From positions 62,001-126,000 of the forward strand of contig JAFADG010000016.1 in NCBI GenBank assembly GCA_023425025.1: a stretch of 64,000 nucleotides of DNA. Direction: 5' to 3'. This DNA is from Bacillota bacterium. GTDB taxonomy: Bacteria > Bacillota > Clostridia > Christensenellales > Aristaeellaceae. A program made the position numbers and the translations under genes. The notes beneath the pieces are model-generated. The model did no database searches. It was not told the origin of the DNA and was given only the letters and a program-made list of their open reading frames with translations. Positions 1 through 8,986 of the stretch are shown piece after piece (position 1 is the stretch's first letter; every line of letters starts with the position of its first letter).

Positions 1-2
1 AA

Positions 3-671
3 GGAAAGGCCCAGGATGTGGACTATCCCCTGGATATGGAAAGCAAGCGGGAGCTGGTGGAGTACAAAAGAATCCTCAAGGAATTTTATGATTCCATGTT
101 TGGCGTGACCATCGGCGCCATTGTCGTCAACTGCAACCCCTTTACGCTGGGCCATCGGTACCTGGTGGAAACCGCGGCAAAAAACTGCGACCATTTGATC
201 ATTTTTGTCGTTCAGGAGGATCAATCCATTTTTCCCTTTGATGACAGGCTGCGCCTGGTGGATGAAGGCACGGCGGATCTGAAGAACGTCACCGTCATCC
301 CCAGCGGCCGGTTCATTATTTCCTCGCTGACGTTTTCGGAATACTTCAACAAAGCGGAGCTTCAGGACCGCGCTGTGGACTCCTCCATGGATGTGACGCT
401 GTTCGCCCGTGAGATCGCACCTTGCCTGCATATCAGCGTGCGCTTTGTGGGCGAGGAGCCGTTTGACAAGGTGACGCGCCAGTACAACGACGCCATGCGC
501 GCCATACTGCCAAGGCACGGCATTGCGTTTGTGGAAATTCCCCGCAAGGAATGGGATGGTAAACCGATCAGCGCCTCACGGGTGCGGACCCTTTTGGAGG
601 AACGGAATTTTGACCAAATCGCAAAAATCGTGCCACCGGCCACCCTTGCTTATTTGAAGGAGCGGTTTTAG
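3..671 (+). CDS. citC: [citrate (pro-3S)-lyase] ligase-like adenylyltransferase (5' partial)
   Basis: The frame is open from the first bases of the window, so the start lies upstream and only about 220 C-terminal residues are visible. They form a nucleotidyltransferase-fold domain: the (H/T)xGH nucleotide-binding motif appears as NPFTLGH, and the second family motif appears as ISASRVR near the C-terminus. The run VTVIPSGRFIISSLTFSEYF is characteristic of citrate lyase ligase, which acetylates the prosthetic group of citrate lyase acyl carrier protein using ATP and acetate. Family members are about 340 residues, with a GNAT-like N-terminal part that would be off-window. No citrate lyase subunits are visible, so the real substrate in this organism is uncertain. 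Confidence 0.8.
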   Translation, partial: GKAQDVDYPLDMESKRELVEYKRILKEFYDSMFGVTIGAIVVNCNPFTLGHRYLVETAAKNCDHLIIFVVQEDQSIFPFDDRLRLVDEGTADLKNVTVIPSGRFIISSLTFSEYFNKAELQDRAVDSSMDVTLFAREIAPCLHISVRFVGEEPFDKVTRQYNDAMRAILPRHGIAFVEIPRKEWDGKPISASRVRTLLEERNFDQIAKIVPPATLAYLKERF

Positions 672-873
672 GCTCCTTTCATATACTCGATTTTGTTAAA
701 TAAAGAAAACGGGCGCGGGCCGTCAGCGGGCCGCGCCTGAAAACTGTACCTTGGAACGCTGCCGCGCTCAAATAGACGCTGCAAACATCCTATTGCTATT
801 TTCTTGAAATATGCTACCATAGAAAAGCATGGGATGTCGTGAATTTCACAACGAATCAAAAGGAAGTACAGCT

Positions 874-1314
874 ATGAAAACGGCAGTCATCTACTACACC
901 TTTGGCGGGTCCACCAAAAAGGAAGCCCAACGCCTGGCCGCGGAAAATCAGGCGGCACTTTTCAGGGTGGAGGAAGCGCGCGGGCGCAGCTTGATCGGCG
1001 CGTTCATCCCCGGCGCCTATCAGGCGATGCACCGCAAGGCTGCGGCGATACAGCCCCTGAATGTCAACCTGCAGGAATTTGACAAAATCATCATCGGTTG
1101 TCCGGTGTGGGCGGGCTATCCGGCGCCGGCCTTCAACGCCATTGCGGCGCTTTTGCCAAAGGGCAAAGAGGTGGAGGTTGTTCTCTGCTCCGCCGGTGGG
1201 GAAACGCCCAAAAGTGAGCAGGGCACAAAACAGATCATTGAGGGAAAAGGCTGCAGGCTCCTCTCCTACCGTGATATCAAGACGGGCGCGACGCCCGCGA
1301 AGATCAAAGCGTGA
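874..1314 (+). CDS. Flavodoxin-fold protein
   Basis: A 146-residue cytosolic flavodoxin-like protein. The N-terminal strand VIYYTFGGSTKKEA corresponds to the FMN phosphate-binding loop (usual form T/S-x-T-G-N-T), and PVWAGYPAPAFNAI corresponds to the second FMN loop with its flavin-stacking aromatic residues. It probably carries electrons or acts as a small NAD(P)H:flavin or quinone reductase. The ATG at 874 is preferred because AAAGGAAG lies 8 bases upstream; a longer frame starting at 829 has no ribosome binding site. It stands alone between the upstream ligase gene and the chemoreceptor. The 202 bases upstream contain a GC-rich imperfect hairpin (about 713-738) and no other gene. Confidence 0.82.
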   Translation: MKTAVIYYTFGGSTKKEAQRLAAENQAALFRVEEARGRSLIGAFIPGAYQAMHRKAAAIQPLNVNLQEFDKIIIGCPVWAGYPAPAFNAIAALLPKGKEVEVVLCSAGGETPKSEQGTKQIIEGKGCRLLSYRDIKTGATPAKIKA

Positions 1315-1533
1315 GCCGCGGGGAAAACCGCCATGCATGCGGCCGTTCAGAAAGCAAACGCGCTGTAAATAAAGAGTATACATTTTTTTGATAAACTACG
1401 TTTCACAGGCTGGATATCTGTTGACAAATAAGCGTGGTTTTTGTTTGTTCTACCTGTCTGCTGCCATGTACCGCTTGTAAAGATTTCTTTTTTGGAATTT
1501 TTGGAACTGATTAATGTGAGTGGGGGATGTTTC

Positions 1534-3495
1534 GTGAAAATCAAGGCGGGGATCCAATCAAAGATTCTGCTGAGCACCGCGGCCACAGCACTTGCCATCG
1601 CGATTGTCCTGATGACCCTGATGACATATTTCATGCATTCCCTAACCAGCACGCTTTTATTGGAAACGCTTCAACCCATGGCCAAGTCAGCTTCCCAGAG
1701 CGTGGAAATCAACCTGCACATGATGGCGGACAGGATTTTTATGATCGGCGACAACGCCGCCCTTTCCGACCCGGCCGTGACGCAGCAGGAAAAGCAGGCG
1801 CTCCTTGACAAGGCCAAATCCGGCATTGAGTTCAAGTGGCTGGCGCTGTATCTGCCCGACGGCACGCTGTACTCCGGCAGCTACGGCAGCCCCAAATCCA
1901 TTGCCGGCACCAGTCATTTTGACATGCTCGCAAAGACCGCCAACCTGGTGATCGACGATACGAAGGCAGTGGACAGCAAGCTGGAGATCGTGATCGGCGC
2001 GCCGATATGGAGCGGCGGCAGGATTACCTACTATCTGCTTGGCAGCTACAAGTACGATGTCTTGAACGATGTATTGAGCAATATCAACGTCGGCGTCACC
2101 GGCACGGCGCTGATCATCAACCCCGACGGAAAGCTGATGGCGCACCATGACCAGGACAGGGTGACCGCCGGAGAAACCATATACGATACCTTTGGCGCCA
2201 GCCCGCAAATCAAAGCCATGGCTGCCGAGACGGCCAAGGGAAAAACGGGCGTGCAGGCATTGGACGGCCTTACAGGCCGGCAGTATTTCGGCTATTCGCC
2301 GGTGCGGGGCACCCGCTGGGCCCTTTTGATTGCGGCGCCCGAGAGCGACTTCATGGCCGCCACCAACCGGGCCATACAAACAGGCCTTGCCGTAACGGCG
2401 GTGATCCTTGTGCTGGCCGGCCTGTGGACGCTGCACATCTCCCGGCGCATCCACAACCCGCTGGGCCGGGTGACAAGCCGAATCACCACCCTGGCGGAAG
2501 GCGACCTGCATTCCAGCATTGAGGTGGAAAATACCAGAGATGAAACGCAAACCCTGTCCATGGCGCTTTTGAACACCGTCAACAGCGTGAACAGCTACAC
2601 CAGCGAATTGACGCGGGTGCTTACGGAGCTGTCCCAAAGCAACCTGGATGTCAGCGTGAGTGGCGAGTTCCATGGCGACTTTGTGGTGATGAAGGAATCG
2701 CTCAACAAGATCATCACCTTCCTCAACGAGATCATGCACTCCCTTTTGCAGGCCGCTTCCGAGGTGTTCATGACCTCCCACCAGGTGCAGGAAAACGCCA
2801 CGCAGATTGAAGCAAGCTCCGGAAGCCAGGCGGAATCCCTGGAGCAGCTCAAGCGTGAAACGCTGGTCATCGGCAAGAATGTGAACATCGTGGATCAGCA
2901 CGTAAACGCCCTGCACAGCTTTGTGAAAAAGGCCGGCGAAAGCATGGACGGCGGCAACGCCCATATGGCGGATATGCTGGCGGCCATGGGCCGGATCAAC
3001 GCGGATTCCGAGGAGATCAAAAAAATCAGCCGCTTCCTGGAAGAGATCGCGATGCAGACAAACATCCTGTCCCTGAACGCCTCCATCGAGGCATCCCGCG
3101 CAGGGGAGGCAGGCAAGGGCTTTGCGGTGGTGGCCAGGGAGATCGGTGAGCTGGCGGCAAAGAGCGGCAGCTCCGCCCGGCAGACCGCGATGATCATCGA
3201 AAATGCCCAGAAGGCCATCGCCCAGGGCTCCCAGCGCGCCCAGCAGGCCGCCGTGTCCATAGGCGATATCGCGGAGGCTTCCAAGCAGATCACGGACATC
3301 GCCCAGCAGCTGTCCGAGGCGGTGAGCACCGAGAAGATGTCGCTGGAGAACATGACAAAGCAGATCGGCGAAATCAACCTGCTGGCCAAAAACAACCTGG
3401 ACGCAAGCCAGATGAGCGCCGTGGCCAGCGGCACGCTGACCGAGCAGGCGGATGCGCTGCACAAGATGGCCGGGCGCTTTAGGCTCAGGGCGTAG
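1534..3495 (+). CDS. Methyl-accepting chemotaxis protein with Cache sensor
   Basis: A 653-residue transmembrane chemoreceptor. One membrane helix lies near residues 10-35, followed by an extracellular double-Cache-like ligand domain to about residue 280, a second helix (TGLAVTAVILVLAGLWTL) and a HAMP linker. The cytoplasmic signalling domain has the conserved hairpin tip EEIAMQTNILSLNASIEASR followed by AGEAGKGFAVVAREIGELA. It would signal to CheA/CheW, none of which is in this window. The start is the GTG at 1534, because GGGGG lies 7 bases upstream; upstream in-frame codons give an unlikely leader. The downstream FMN-binding gene begins 13 bases after the stop and is probably co-transcribed. 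Confidence 0.9.
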   Translation: MKIKAGIQSKILLSTAATALAIAIVLMTLMTYFMHSLTSTLLLETLQPMAKSASQSVEINLHMMADRIFMIGDNAALSDPAVTQQEKQALLDKAKSGIEFKWLALYLPDGTLYSGSYGSPKSIAGTSHFDMLAKTANLVIDDTKAVDSKLEIVIGAPIWSGGRITYYLLGSYKYDVLNDVLSNINVGVTGTALIINPDGKLMAHHDQDRVTAGETIYDTFGASPQIKAMAAETAKGKTGVQALDGLTGRQYFGYSPVRGTRWALLIAAPESDFMAATNRAIQTGLAVTAVILVLAGLWTLHISRRIHNPLGRVTSRITTLAEGDLHSSIEVENTRDETQTLSMALLNTVNSVNSYTSELTRVLTELSQSNLDVSVSGEFHGDFVVMKESLNKIITFLNEIMHSLLQAASEVFMTSHQVQENATQIEASSGSQAESLEQLKRETLVIGKNVNIVDQHVNALHSFVKKAGESMDGGNAHMADMLAAMGRINADSEEIKKISRFLEEIAMQTNILSLNASIEASRAGEAGKGFAVVAREIGELAAKSGSSARQTAMIIENAQKAIAQGSQRAQQAAVSIGDIAEASKQITDIAQQLSEAVSTEKMSLENMTKQIGEINLLAKNNLDASQMSAVASGTLTEQADALHKMAGRFRLRA

Positions 3496-3508
3496 GAGGG
3501 GTAGGGAT

Positions 3509-3958
3509 ATGAAAAGGATGCTGTTGCTGGCGGTTGTGATAGTCTTTGCGGGGGTTCTGTATCTTGCGGCGGGCAGTGCTGCCGGCGGCTTGAAGGACGG
3601 GTACTTTTCCGCCGAGATGTCGGCCTATCATGATGGATGGAAAGAGTTTGTGACCATCTGCGTAAAAGGCGGGGCCATTGTTTCCGTGGAGTACAACGCG
3701 AAGAATGAAAGCGGGTTCATCAAATCCTGGGACATGGCGTACATGCGGGATATGAATGAATACATTGACAATTATCCTAACCGTTATACCAGGGAATACG
3801 CCAAGCAGGTGATGGAAAAACAGTCGGCGGAGGGGATCGATACCGTCAGCGGCGCCACCCGCTCCGGCGTGAGCTTCCGGCAGCTGATAGAAGCCGTAGT
3901 CAATATGTCCAGGTCCGGCAAAAATGAGCTGGTTATCGTGTCCGCGCAGGGAGAATAA
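3509..3958 (+). CDS. Exported FMN-binding-domain protein
   Basis: A 149-residue protein with an N-terminal signal peptide or membrane anchor (MKRMLLLAVVIVFAGVLYLA) and a single extracytoplasmic FMN_bind domain. The motif DTVSGATRSG near residues 111-120 fits the site where ApbE attaches FMN covalently to a threonine (D-x-x-S-G-A-T). An ApbE homologue is present at 56116-57087. The strong ribosome binding site GGAGGGG fixes the ATG at 3509, 13 bases after the chemoreceptor stop, so the two are likely one operon. A surface flavoprotein paired with a chemoreceptor suggests redox sensing or surface electron transfer; that role is inference. Confidence 0.8.
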   Translation: MKRMLLLAVVIVFAGVLYLAAGSAAGGLKDGYFSAEMSAYHDGWKEFVTICVKGGAIVSVEYNAKNESGFIKSWDMAYMRDMNEYIDNYPNRYTREYAKQVMEKQSAEGIDTVSGATRSGVSFRQLIEAVVNMSRSGKNELVIVSAQGE

Positions 3959-3977
3959 AAGAGGCCGTGCCCGCATC

Positions 3978-4011
3978 ATCAGGCGCAGAATGCATATGCG
4001 CCTGATTTTTT
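3978..4011 (+). terminator. Rho-independent terminator after the chemoreceptor/FMN operon
   Basis: A perfect 10-bp stem, ATCAGGCGCA paired with TGCGCCTGAT, with a 9-base loop is followed by six T residues. It lies 20 bases after the stop of the FMN-binding gene and closes that transcription unit. Confidence 0.88.
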
Positions 4012-4105
4012 GTGCTTTTCAAGGCTATGGTGCGGCTGGAACCATTGTGGTACAATATATACATGGAAGCATCTGTAATTATCTGCATACAGTGGGGGGA
4101 TTAAA

Positions 4106-4888
4106 ATGCCGTTACAAAAGATACCGTATGGCGTACAAACGAACTTTTCCGTCTTTCACCAAACCATGGTGGAAATGACCTGGCCCGAGATTGCGGCCGC
4201 GGCGCGAAGAGGCGCGGTCGTTTTGCTGCCGGCGGGCATTGTGGAAGCCCACGGGCCGCATTTGGACCTGTCGGCGGATTTTTACTTAAGCACGCTTTCC
4301 TGCCGCTATCTACGGCAGGAGCTTGCGGAAAAGGGGATCGAAGCCCTGATCGCGCCGCCCATGTACTTTGGGGTAAGCCGCGATGTGGCCAAGTACGCAG
4401 GTACCTTTTCCGTACGCGCGGAAACCATGAAGGCGCTGCTTTTGGATATGCTTCATTCCCTTCAAAGCTGGGGCTTTACGCGGGTGTTCGTACAAAACGC
4501 CCACGGCGACCCCACCCATATTGACATGATCAAGGAAGCCATCAAAGAAGCCAACGGGCAGCCCGGCTTCAAGGCTTACTTCATGTGGGAATTGGATGTT
4601 GATGTAGAGCATAATATCGCCTTTCCGCCCATGCGGGAAGAAAGATATCAGCCCGATTACCACGCGGGGGCCATTGAAACAGGCCAAATGGCGGCTTTCT
4701 TCCCCGAAAAGGTGCGGGCAGAGGCGGCCAGGGCGCAAGCGCCCAGCGATTCCTTTCACCCGTTGGCCTATTGCGGCGACCCGGCCAGCTTTGAAAAGGA
4801 AATCAACATGGCGGAATACATGCGGGCCGACGTGCAATTGGATGTACTGAAAATGGAAGCCATCTTAAAGCGGGACGCGCATCTGTAA
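4106..4888 (+). CDS. Creatininase-family amidohydrolase
   Basis: A 260-residue protein of the creatinine amidohydrolase family, a metal-dependent group that opens cyclic amides or removes formyl groups. The expected metal-ligand motifs are visible: PAGIVEAHGPHLDLSADFY (Glu, His, Asp), NAHGDPTH, and the late motif HAGAIETG. NAHGDPTH differs from the common N-G-H-G-G-N, so the substrate may differ from creatinine. The length matches the family. The ATG at 4106 follows GGGGGAT at a suitable distance. It heads a plus-strand run of small-molecule enzymes. The exact substrate cannot be read from the sequence. Confidence 0.82.
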   Translation: MPLQKIPYGVQTNFSVFHQTMVEMTWPEIAAAARRGAVVLLPAGIVEAHGPHLDLSADFYLSTLSCRYLRQELAEKGIEALIAPPMYFGVSRDVAKYAGTFSVRAETMKALLLDMLHSLQSWGFTRVFVQNAHGDPTHIDMIKEAIKEANGQPGFKAYFMWELDVDVEHNIAFPPMREERYQPDYHAGAIETGQMAAFFPEKVRAEAARAQAPSDSFHPLAYCGDPASFEKEINMAEYMRADVQLDVLKMEAILKRDAHL

Positions 4889-4922
4889 GCCATGTGTAAA
4901 AAAGCAAACCGGGAGGGCTTTC

Positions 4923-5603
4923 ATGAACAGGGATATGTTTGAAACCATAGAAAACCACATGCTTTCGCTGATGCAGGACAGTGCCCATGACAAGGAGCAT
5001 ATCTACCGCGTGCTGTACATTGCGCTGGATATCGCGAGCCATGAAAAGGATGTGGATCGGGATGTGCTTATCGCAGCCTGCCTATTGCACGATATCGGCC
5101 GGGGCGAGCAGTATAAGAACTCGGCCATCTGCCACGCCCAGGCGGGCAGCAAAATGGCCTATGATTTCCTGATTCAATTGGGCTGGCGGGAAGAGAAGGC
5201 GCGCCATGCGGCGGACTGCATTTATACGCACCGGTTCAGAAACGACCGGCCGCCTAACAGCTTGGAGGCGAAGATTCTCTTTGACGCGGACAAGATAGAC
5301 GCCACAGGAACGCTGGGTATTGCCAGGACGCTTGTTTACCAGGGACTGGTGGGCCAAACGCTGTACACGGTGAACGCGTCCGGCCGGGTGCTGGACGGCA
5401 GCGGCGATGAGCCGCCCTCGTTTTTGCATGAGTACAAATTCAAGCTGGAAAAGCTGTATGGCGTATTTCATACGGACAGGGCCCGGGAGATCGCGGCCGG
5501 GAGGCAAGCCGCTGCCGCAGCGTTTTATGAAAGCCTGCTGGCGGAGGCGGGGGAATGCTACGGACCGGGAAAGCGGCTGCTGACGGATGAACTGGTGCCC
5601 TAA
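4923..5603 (+). CDS. HD-domain phosphohydrolase
   Basis: A 226-residue HD-superfamily metal-dependent phosphohydrolase. The metal ligands are seen in order: H of KEHIYRVLY, HD in LLHDIGRGEQY, a later His in CHAQAGSKMA, and D in FDADKIDATG. This pattern (KEH, HD, H, DADKIDA) is that of the YedJ/YpgQ-type HD proteins, which act on nucleotides or small phosphoesters. GGAGGG lies just ahead of the ATG. It is 34 bases after the creatininase gene and 43 before the NUDIX gene, fitting one operon of clean-up enzymes. Confidence 0.84.
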   Translation: MNRDMFETIENHMLSLMQDSAHDKEHIYRVLYIALDIASHEKDVDRDVLIAACLLHDIGRGEQYKNSAICHAQAGSKMAYDFLIQLGWREEKARHAADCIYTHRFRNDRPPNSLEAKILFDADKIDATGTLGIARTLVYQGLVGQTLYTVNASGRVLDGSGDEPPSFLHEYKFKLEKLYGVFHTDRAREIAAGRQAAAAAFYESLLAEAGECYGPGKRLLTDELVP

Positions 5604-5646
5604 ACGGGCGGATAGGATGCGGCGTGCCGCCAAGGAGGGATAAGTC

Positions 5647-6120
5647 ATGAAAGCCTATTTGCAAAAGCTGCGGCAATGCGCCGGCCATATGCCCATTTTG
5701 GTCTGTGGAGCCAGCGTGATTGTGGAAAACGAGCGGGGCGAAATCCTGCTGCATTTGCGCAGCGACAACCATTGCTGGGCGTATCCGGGCGGCACGGTGG
5801 ATATTGACGAAGAGGTGGAGGATGCCGCCAGGCGGGAGTTGAAGGAGGAAACCGGCATACAGGCCGGCGCTCTGCAATTGTTCGGCGTCTTTTCCGGCCG
5901 GGACATGCGCCATGTGTATCCCAACGGCGATGAAATATCCAACGTGGATATCGTTTATCTGTGCAGGGATTATGCGGGCGAGGCTGTTCCCGATGATGCG
6001 GAAAGCAATGAGGTGCGGTTCTTTCCATGGCAGCGGCTGCCCGAAAACATATCACCGCCCTGCGTGCGGGCCCTCAAGCAATATGCCGTCATGCGCAAGG
6101 GCGAAACGGTCTGCCTGTAG
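5647..6120 (+). CDS. NUDIX hydrolase
   Basis: A 157-residue NUDIX protein that would cleave a nucleoside diphosphate linked to another group X. The signature G-x5-E-x7-REUxEExGU is intact, running from GGTVDIDEEVEDAARREL into KEEETGI-like residues (KEETGIQ), so the Mg-binding glutamates are present. Preceding residues NERGEILLHLRSDNHCWAYPG are typical of the family N-terminal strands. AAGGAGGGAT stands before the ATG. It sits between an HD hydrolase and a methyltransferase in a closely spaced plus-strand set. The substrate is unknown. Confidence 0.88.
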   Translation: MKAYLQKLRQCAGHMPILVCGASVIVENERGEILLHLRSDNHCWAYPGGTVDIDEEVEDAARRELKEETGIQAGALQLFGVFSGRDMRHVYPNGDEISNVDIVYLCRDYAGEAVPDDAESNEVRFFPWQRLPENISPPCVRALKQYAVMRKGETVCL

Positions 6121-6149
6121 GCGGCGGGCATGTAAAGGGATGATGTATC

Positions 6150-6881
6150 GTGAAACAAAACAAATATGACGATCCGGTCTTTTTTGAAAAGTACGGCAAA
6201 ATGGAACGCTCCCAAAAGGGCCTGGATGGCGCAGGGGAGTGGAAGACCTTGGAGAAAATGCTCCCTGATTTTGTGGGCAAGCGGGTGCTGGATCTGGGCT
6301 GCGGCTACGGCTGGCATTGCCGGTATGCCCTGGAGCACGGCGCGGCGCAAGTGGTTGGGGTGGATATTTCCCAGCGAATGCTGGAGGCGGCCCAATCAAA
6401 ATCGGATGGCAGAATAACATACCGCTGTCTGCCGATGGAGGATATCGCATTCCCCGGCAACGCCTTTGATGTGGTGATAAGCTCTCTGGCGTTGCACTAC
6501 GTCCCATCCTTTGAGGCCATTGCCGGCAAGGTGTATGCGCTGCTTTCGCCCGGCGGGGACTTTGTTTTTTCGGTGGAGCATCCCATTTTTACCGCCCAGG
6601 GCGGCCAGGAATTCATACGGGATTCAGAGGGGAAGCCGTTGCACTTCCCGGTGGACCGCTACTTTATGCAGGGTCAAAGGGATACCAGCTTTCTTGGGGA
6701 GAAGGTAATAAAATATCACCGCACCCTGGAGGCTTATGCGGGCGGGCTGATCAGCTGCGGCTTTGCCATTACGGGCCTTGCGGAGCCTATGCCGCCGGAA
6801 CACCTGCTGGATACGGTCCCCGGTATGCGGGATGAGCTGAGAAGACCGATGATGCTGATCCTGTCGGCCCAAAAAAGATAA
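6150..6881 (+). CDS. Class I SAM-dependent methyltransferase
   Basis: A 243-residue class I methyltransferase. Motif I, RVLDLGCGYGWH, binds S-adenosylmethionine; motif II is VVGVDISQRML; the post-motif strand is FDVVISSLALHYV. Only a GTG at 6150 gives a start in frame close to AAAGGGA; ATG codons just upstream are out of frame. The family resembles the small-molecule methyltransferases of the UbiE/COQ5 type often encoded next to NUDIX or acetyltransferase genes. The acceptor substrate is not predictable. Confidence 0.88.
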   Translation: MKQNKYDDPVFFEKYGKMERSQKGLDGAGEWKTLEKMLPDFVGKRVLDLGCGYGWHCRYALEHGAAQVVGVDISQRMLEAAQSKSDGRITYRCLPMEDIAFPGNAFDVVISSLALHYVPSFEAIAGKVYALLSPGGDFVFSVEHPIFTAQGGQEFIRDSEGKPLHFPVDRYFMQGQRDTSFLGEKVIKYHRTLEAYAGGLISCGFAITGLAEPMPPEHLLDTVPGMRDELRRPMMLILSAQKR

Positions 6882-6931
6882 CGGAAAGAACGCGAAAGAC
6901 GGCCCGTTTTCTGGAAGGATGAATATGCGCA

Positions 6932-8986
6932 ATGGAGCAGCCCTTAATGGATGGACATTGCATGAAGAAGATCCCCCATGGCCATTATTCCCTGGATGAT
7001 CATTGGCGCTTCACCTACATCAACCGCCGCGCTGCGGCCATTTTGAAAAGGGAACCTGACGCGCTGCTGGGCAAGGTGCTTTGGGAAGAATATCCCTACA
7101 TCCTGGGCACGGCTGTGGAAAGGGCCTTTCGAAAGGCCAAGGAAACGAATATCGTGCAGTACATACAGCCCTTTGCCATTCCGGAAATGCGCTTTTTCTG
7201 CATACTGGCGCAGCCTGACGAGGGCGGGCTGCGCATTCATCTGTATGATACCCAGGAGCAAACGCCCACGGACCACAGCTTCGGGCAGATTTCCGACAGT
7301 AAGTCATTTCTTTTGCGGCTTACCGATGCCATCCGCCTTTTGTCCGATCCGTTAGATATTGAGGAGGCCGCCATCAAGGCGCTGGGAGAGCATCTGTATA
7401 CGGGCAGGGTAATATACGGCGACATTTTGACGCTTGAGGATATGGAATGCTGCGCTTTGCGGCGGGTATACCAGCGAACCCATGAACCGGCTCCCCTTGG
7501 CGTTTTTCCGCTGGATGCCATGCGCCATCTGGCGGATGGCTTGCGGGAAGGCCGGTTGACCATTATCCACGATGCAAGGCATGACCGCAGGTGGGGAGAG
7601 ACGGAAAGAAATATACTCGAAAGCATGCGCGTCATCTCTTGTGTGCATGTGCCTATCCATAAAAACGGAAGGCTGGCCGCCTGCCTTTGCGTGCAGCATT
7701 TTGAACCCAGGTGGTGGACGGCGGAGGAAGTGTTCCTGATTGAGGAAACGGCGGAGCGCACCTTCGCGGCAGTGGACCGGGCGCAGGCGGAAATAGCGCT
7801 CCGGGAGAGCCGGACCACGGCGCTGAGCCTGGTTCAGGAGTTGGAGACTGCCAACAGGAACAAAAATGAGTTTCTCAGCGCGTTGTCCCATGAGCTGCGC
7901 AATCCGCTGGCCACCATCACGGTGGGGCTTTCGCTGCTGGAAGCCGCAAAGCATATGGACGAAGCCGCCTATGCCATGGCAGCCATCAAACGGCAGATGA
8001 ATCAACTGTGCCATCTCGTGGACGACCTTTTGGATTTGACCCGTATCACCAACAACCGGATCCGCTTAAAAAGGGAGCCGGTGGAACTGAACCGGCTGGC
8101 AAACTTTGCGCTGCAAGACGCGCGGCCCCTGTTTGACGCAAAGCGGATCAAGCTTTGCTTTTCTGCTGCCGTCCCCTCCGTTACCCTGTCCGCGGACCCT
8201 GTGCGCATCAAGCAGATCATCGGCAATCTTCTGCACAATGCGCACAAGTTTACCGATGAAGGCGGAGAAGTGGTTTTGAGCATTGCCACGGAGGAGAATG
8301 AGGCAGTCATCAGCGTGCGGGATAACGGCATCGGCATCCATCCCCAGGTGCTGCCCCAGCTGTTTGCACCCTTCAAGCAGGCGGAAACCTCTGTGGACCG
8401 CAATGGCGGCGGGCTGGGCTTGGGGCTTTCCATCGTAAAGGCCATCGCGGAACTGCACGGCGGCTCGGCCAGCGTCCACAGCGAAGGCCTGGGCCAGGGC
8501 TCCCGCTTTACCATCCGCCTGCCGATGGACGTCCCGGAGGAAGGCGCCCCGGCAGACGAAAATACCTTTGCGGCAATGCCCCGCAGGCTGAAAATCCTCT
8601 TGATCGAGGACCAGCGGGAATATGCCTGCCTGCTGTCCGGCCTGCTCAAACGGGAAGGCCACGACTGCGTTTGCGCCGTGTCCGGCGCGCAGGGGGTCGT
8701 TCTGGCGAAAGAATACCGGCCGGATGTGATTATCAGCGATATCGGCATGCCCGGGATGGATGGATACGAGGTGGCCAGGCGTATACGCGGGGAACATGGC
8801 TTTGAAAACACGGTGCTGGTCGCCCTGACCGGCTACGCCAGCCGCCAGGACATCAAGCTGGCAATGGAGGCGGGCTTTCACCGGCATCTGTGCAAGCCTA
8901 TTGAGATAGAGGCTGTCATCAGAACATTATCGGAATTGTGCACGCAGGATGCGGGAGGGAAAGGAATTTCGGATGACAAAGATTGA
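6932..8986 (+). CDS. Hybrid histidine kinase (PAS-GAF-HisKA-HATPase-REC)
   Basis: A 684-residue protein without membrane helices, hence a soluble sensor. It has a PAS-like segment (about residues 15-105), a GAF-like domain (about 125-285), a dimerisation and phosphoacceptor helix with His320 in SALSHELRNPL, an HATPase_c domain with N, G1 and G2 boxes (NLLHNAHKFTDEGG, DNGIGI, GLGLGLSIVKAI), and a C-terminal receiver domain with the phosphoacceptor Asp in VIISDIGMPGMDG. It probably passes phosphate internally from His320 to the receiver; no partner output regulator is adjacent. The next gene's ATG lies inside its 3' end, so translation is coupled. Confidence 0.9.
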   Translation: MEQPLMDGHCMKKIPHGHYSLDDHWRFTYINRRAAAILKREPDALLGKVLWEEYPYILGTAVERAFRKAKETNIVQYIQPFAIPEMRFFCILAQPDEGGLRIHLYDTQEQTPTDHSFGQISDSKSFLLRLTDAIRLLSDPLDIEEAAIKALGEHLYTGRVIYGDILTLEDMECCALRRVYQRTHEPAPLGVFPLDAMRHLADGLREGRLTIIHDARHDRRWGETERNILESMRVISCVHVPIHKNGRLAACLCVQHFEPRWWTAEEVFLIEETAERTFAAVDRAQAEIALRESRTTALSLVQELETANRNKNEFLSALSHELRNPLATITVGLSLLEAAKHMDEAAYAMAAIKRQMNQLCHLVDDLLDLTRITNNRIRLKREPVELNRLANFALQDARPLFDAKRIKLCFSAAVPSVTLSADPVRIKQIIGNLLHNAHKFTDEGGEVVLSIATEENEAVISVRDNGIGIHPQVLPQLFAPFKQAETSVDRNGGGLGLGLSIVKAIAELHGGSASVHSEGLGQGSRFTIRLPMDVPEEGAPADENTFAAMPRRLKILLIEDQREYACLLSGLLKREGHDCVCAVSGAQGVVLAKEYRPDVIISDIGMPGMDGYEVARRIRGEHGFENTVLVALTGYASRQDIKLAMEAGFHRHLCKPIEIEAVIRTLSELCTQDAGGKGISDDKD

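Noticed and set aside
1369..1412. Sigma-28-type motility promoter before the chemoreceptor
   Set aside because: TAAA and GATAA boxes are present but with wrong spacing and without the GCCG part; a TTGACA at about 1420 lacks a good -10.
1687..3462. 591-codon open frame antisense to the chemoreceptor
   Set aside because: It mirrors the whole receptor gene, has no ribosome binding site, and its translation is His/Leu/Gln-rich with no domain. High GC makes such antisense frames common.
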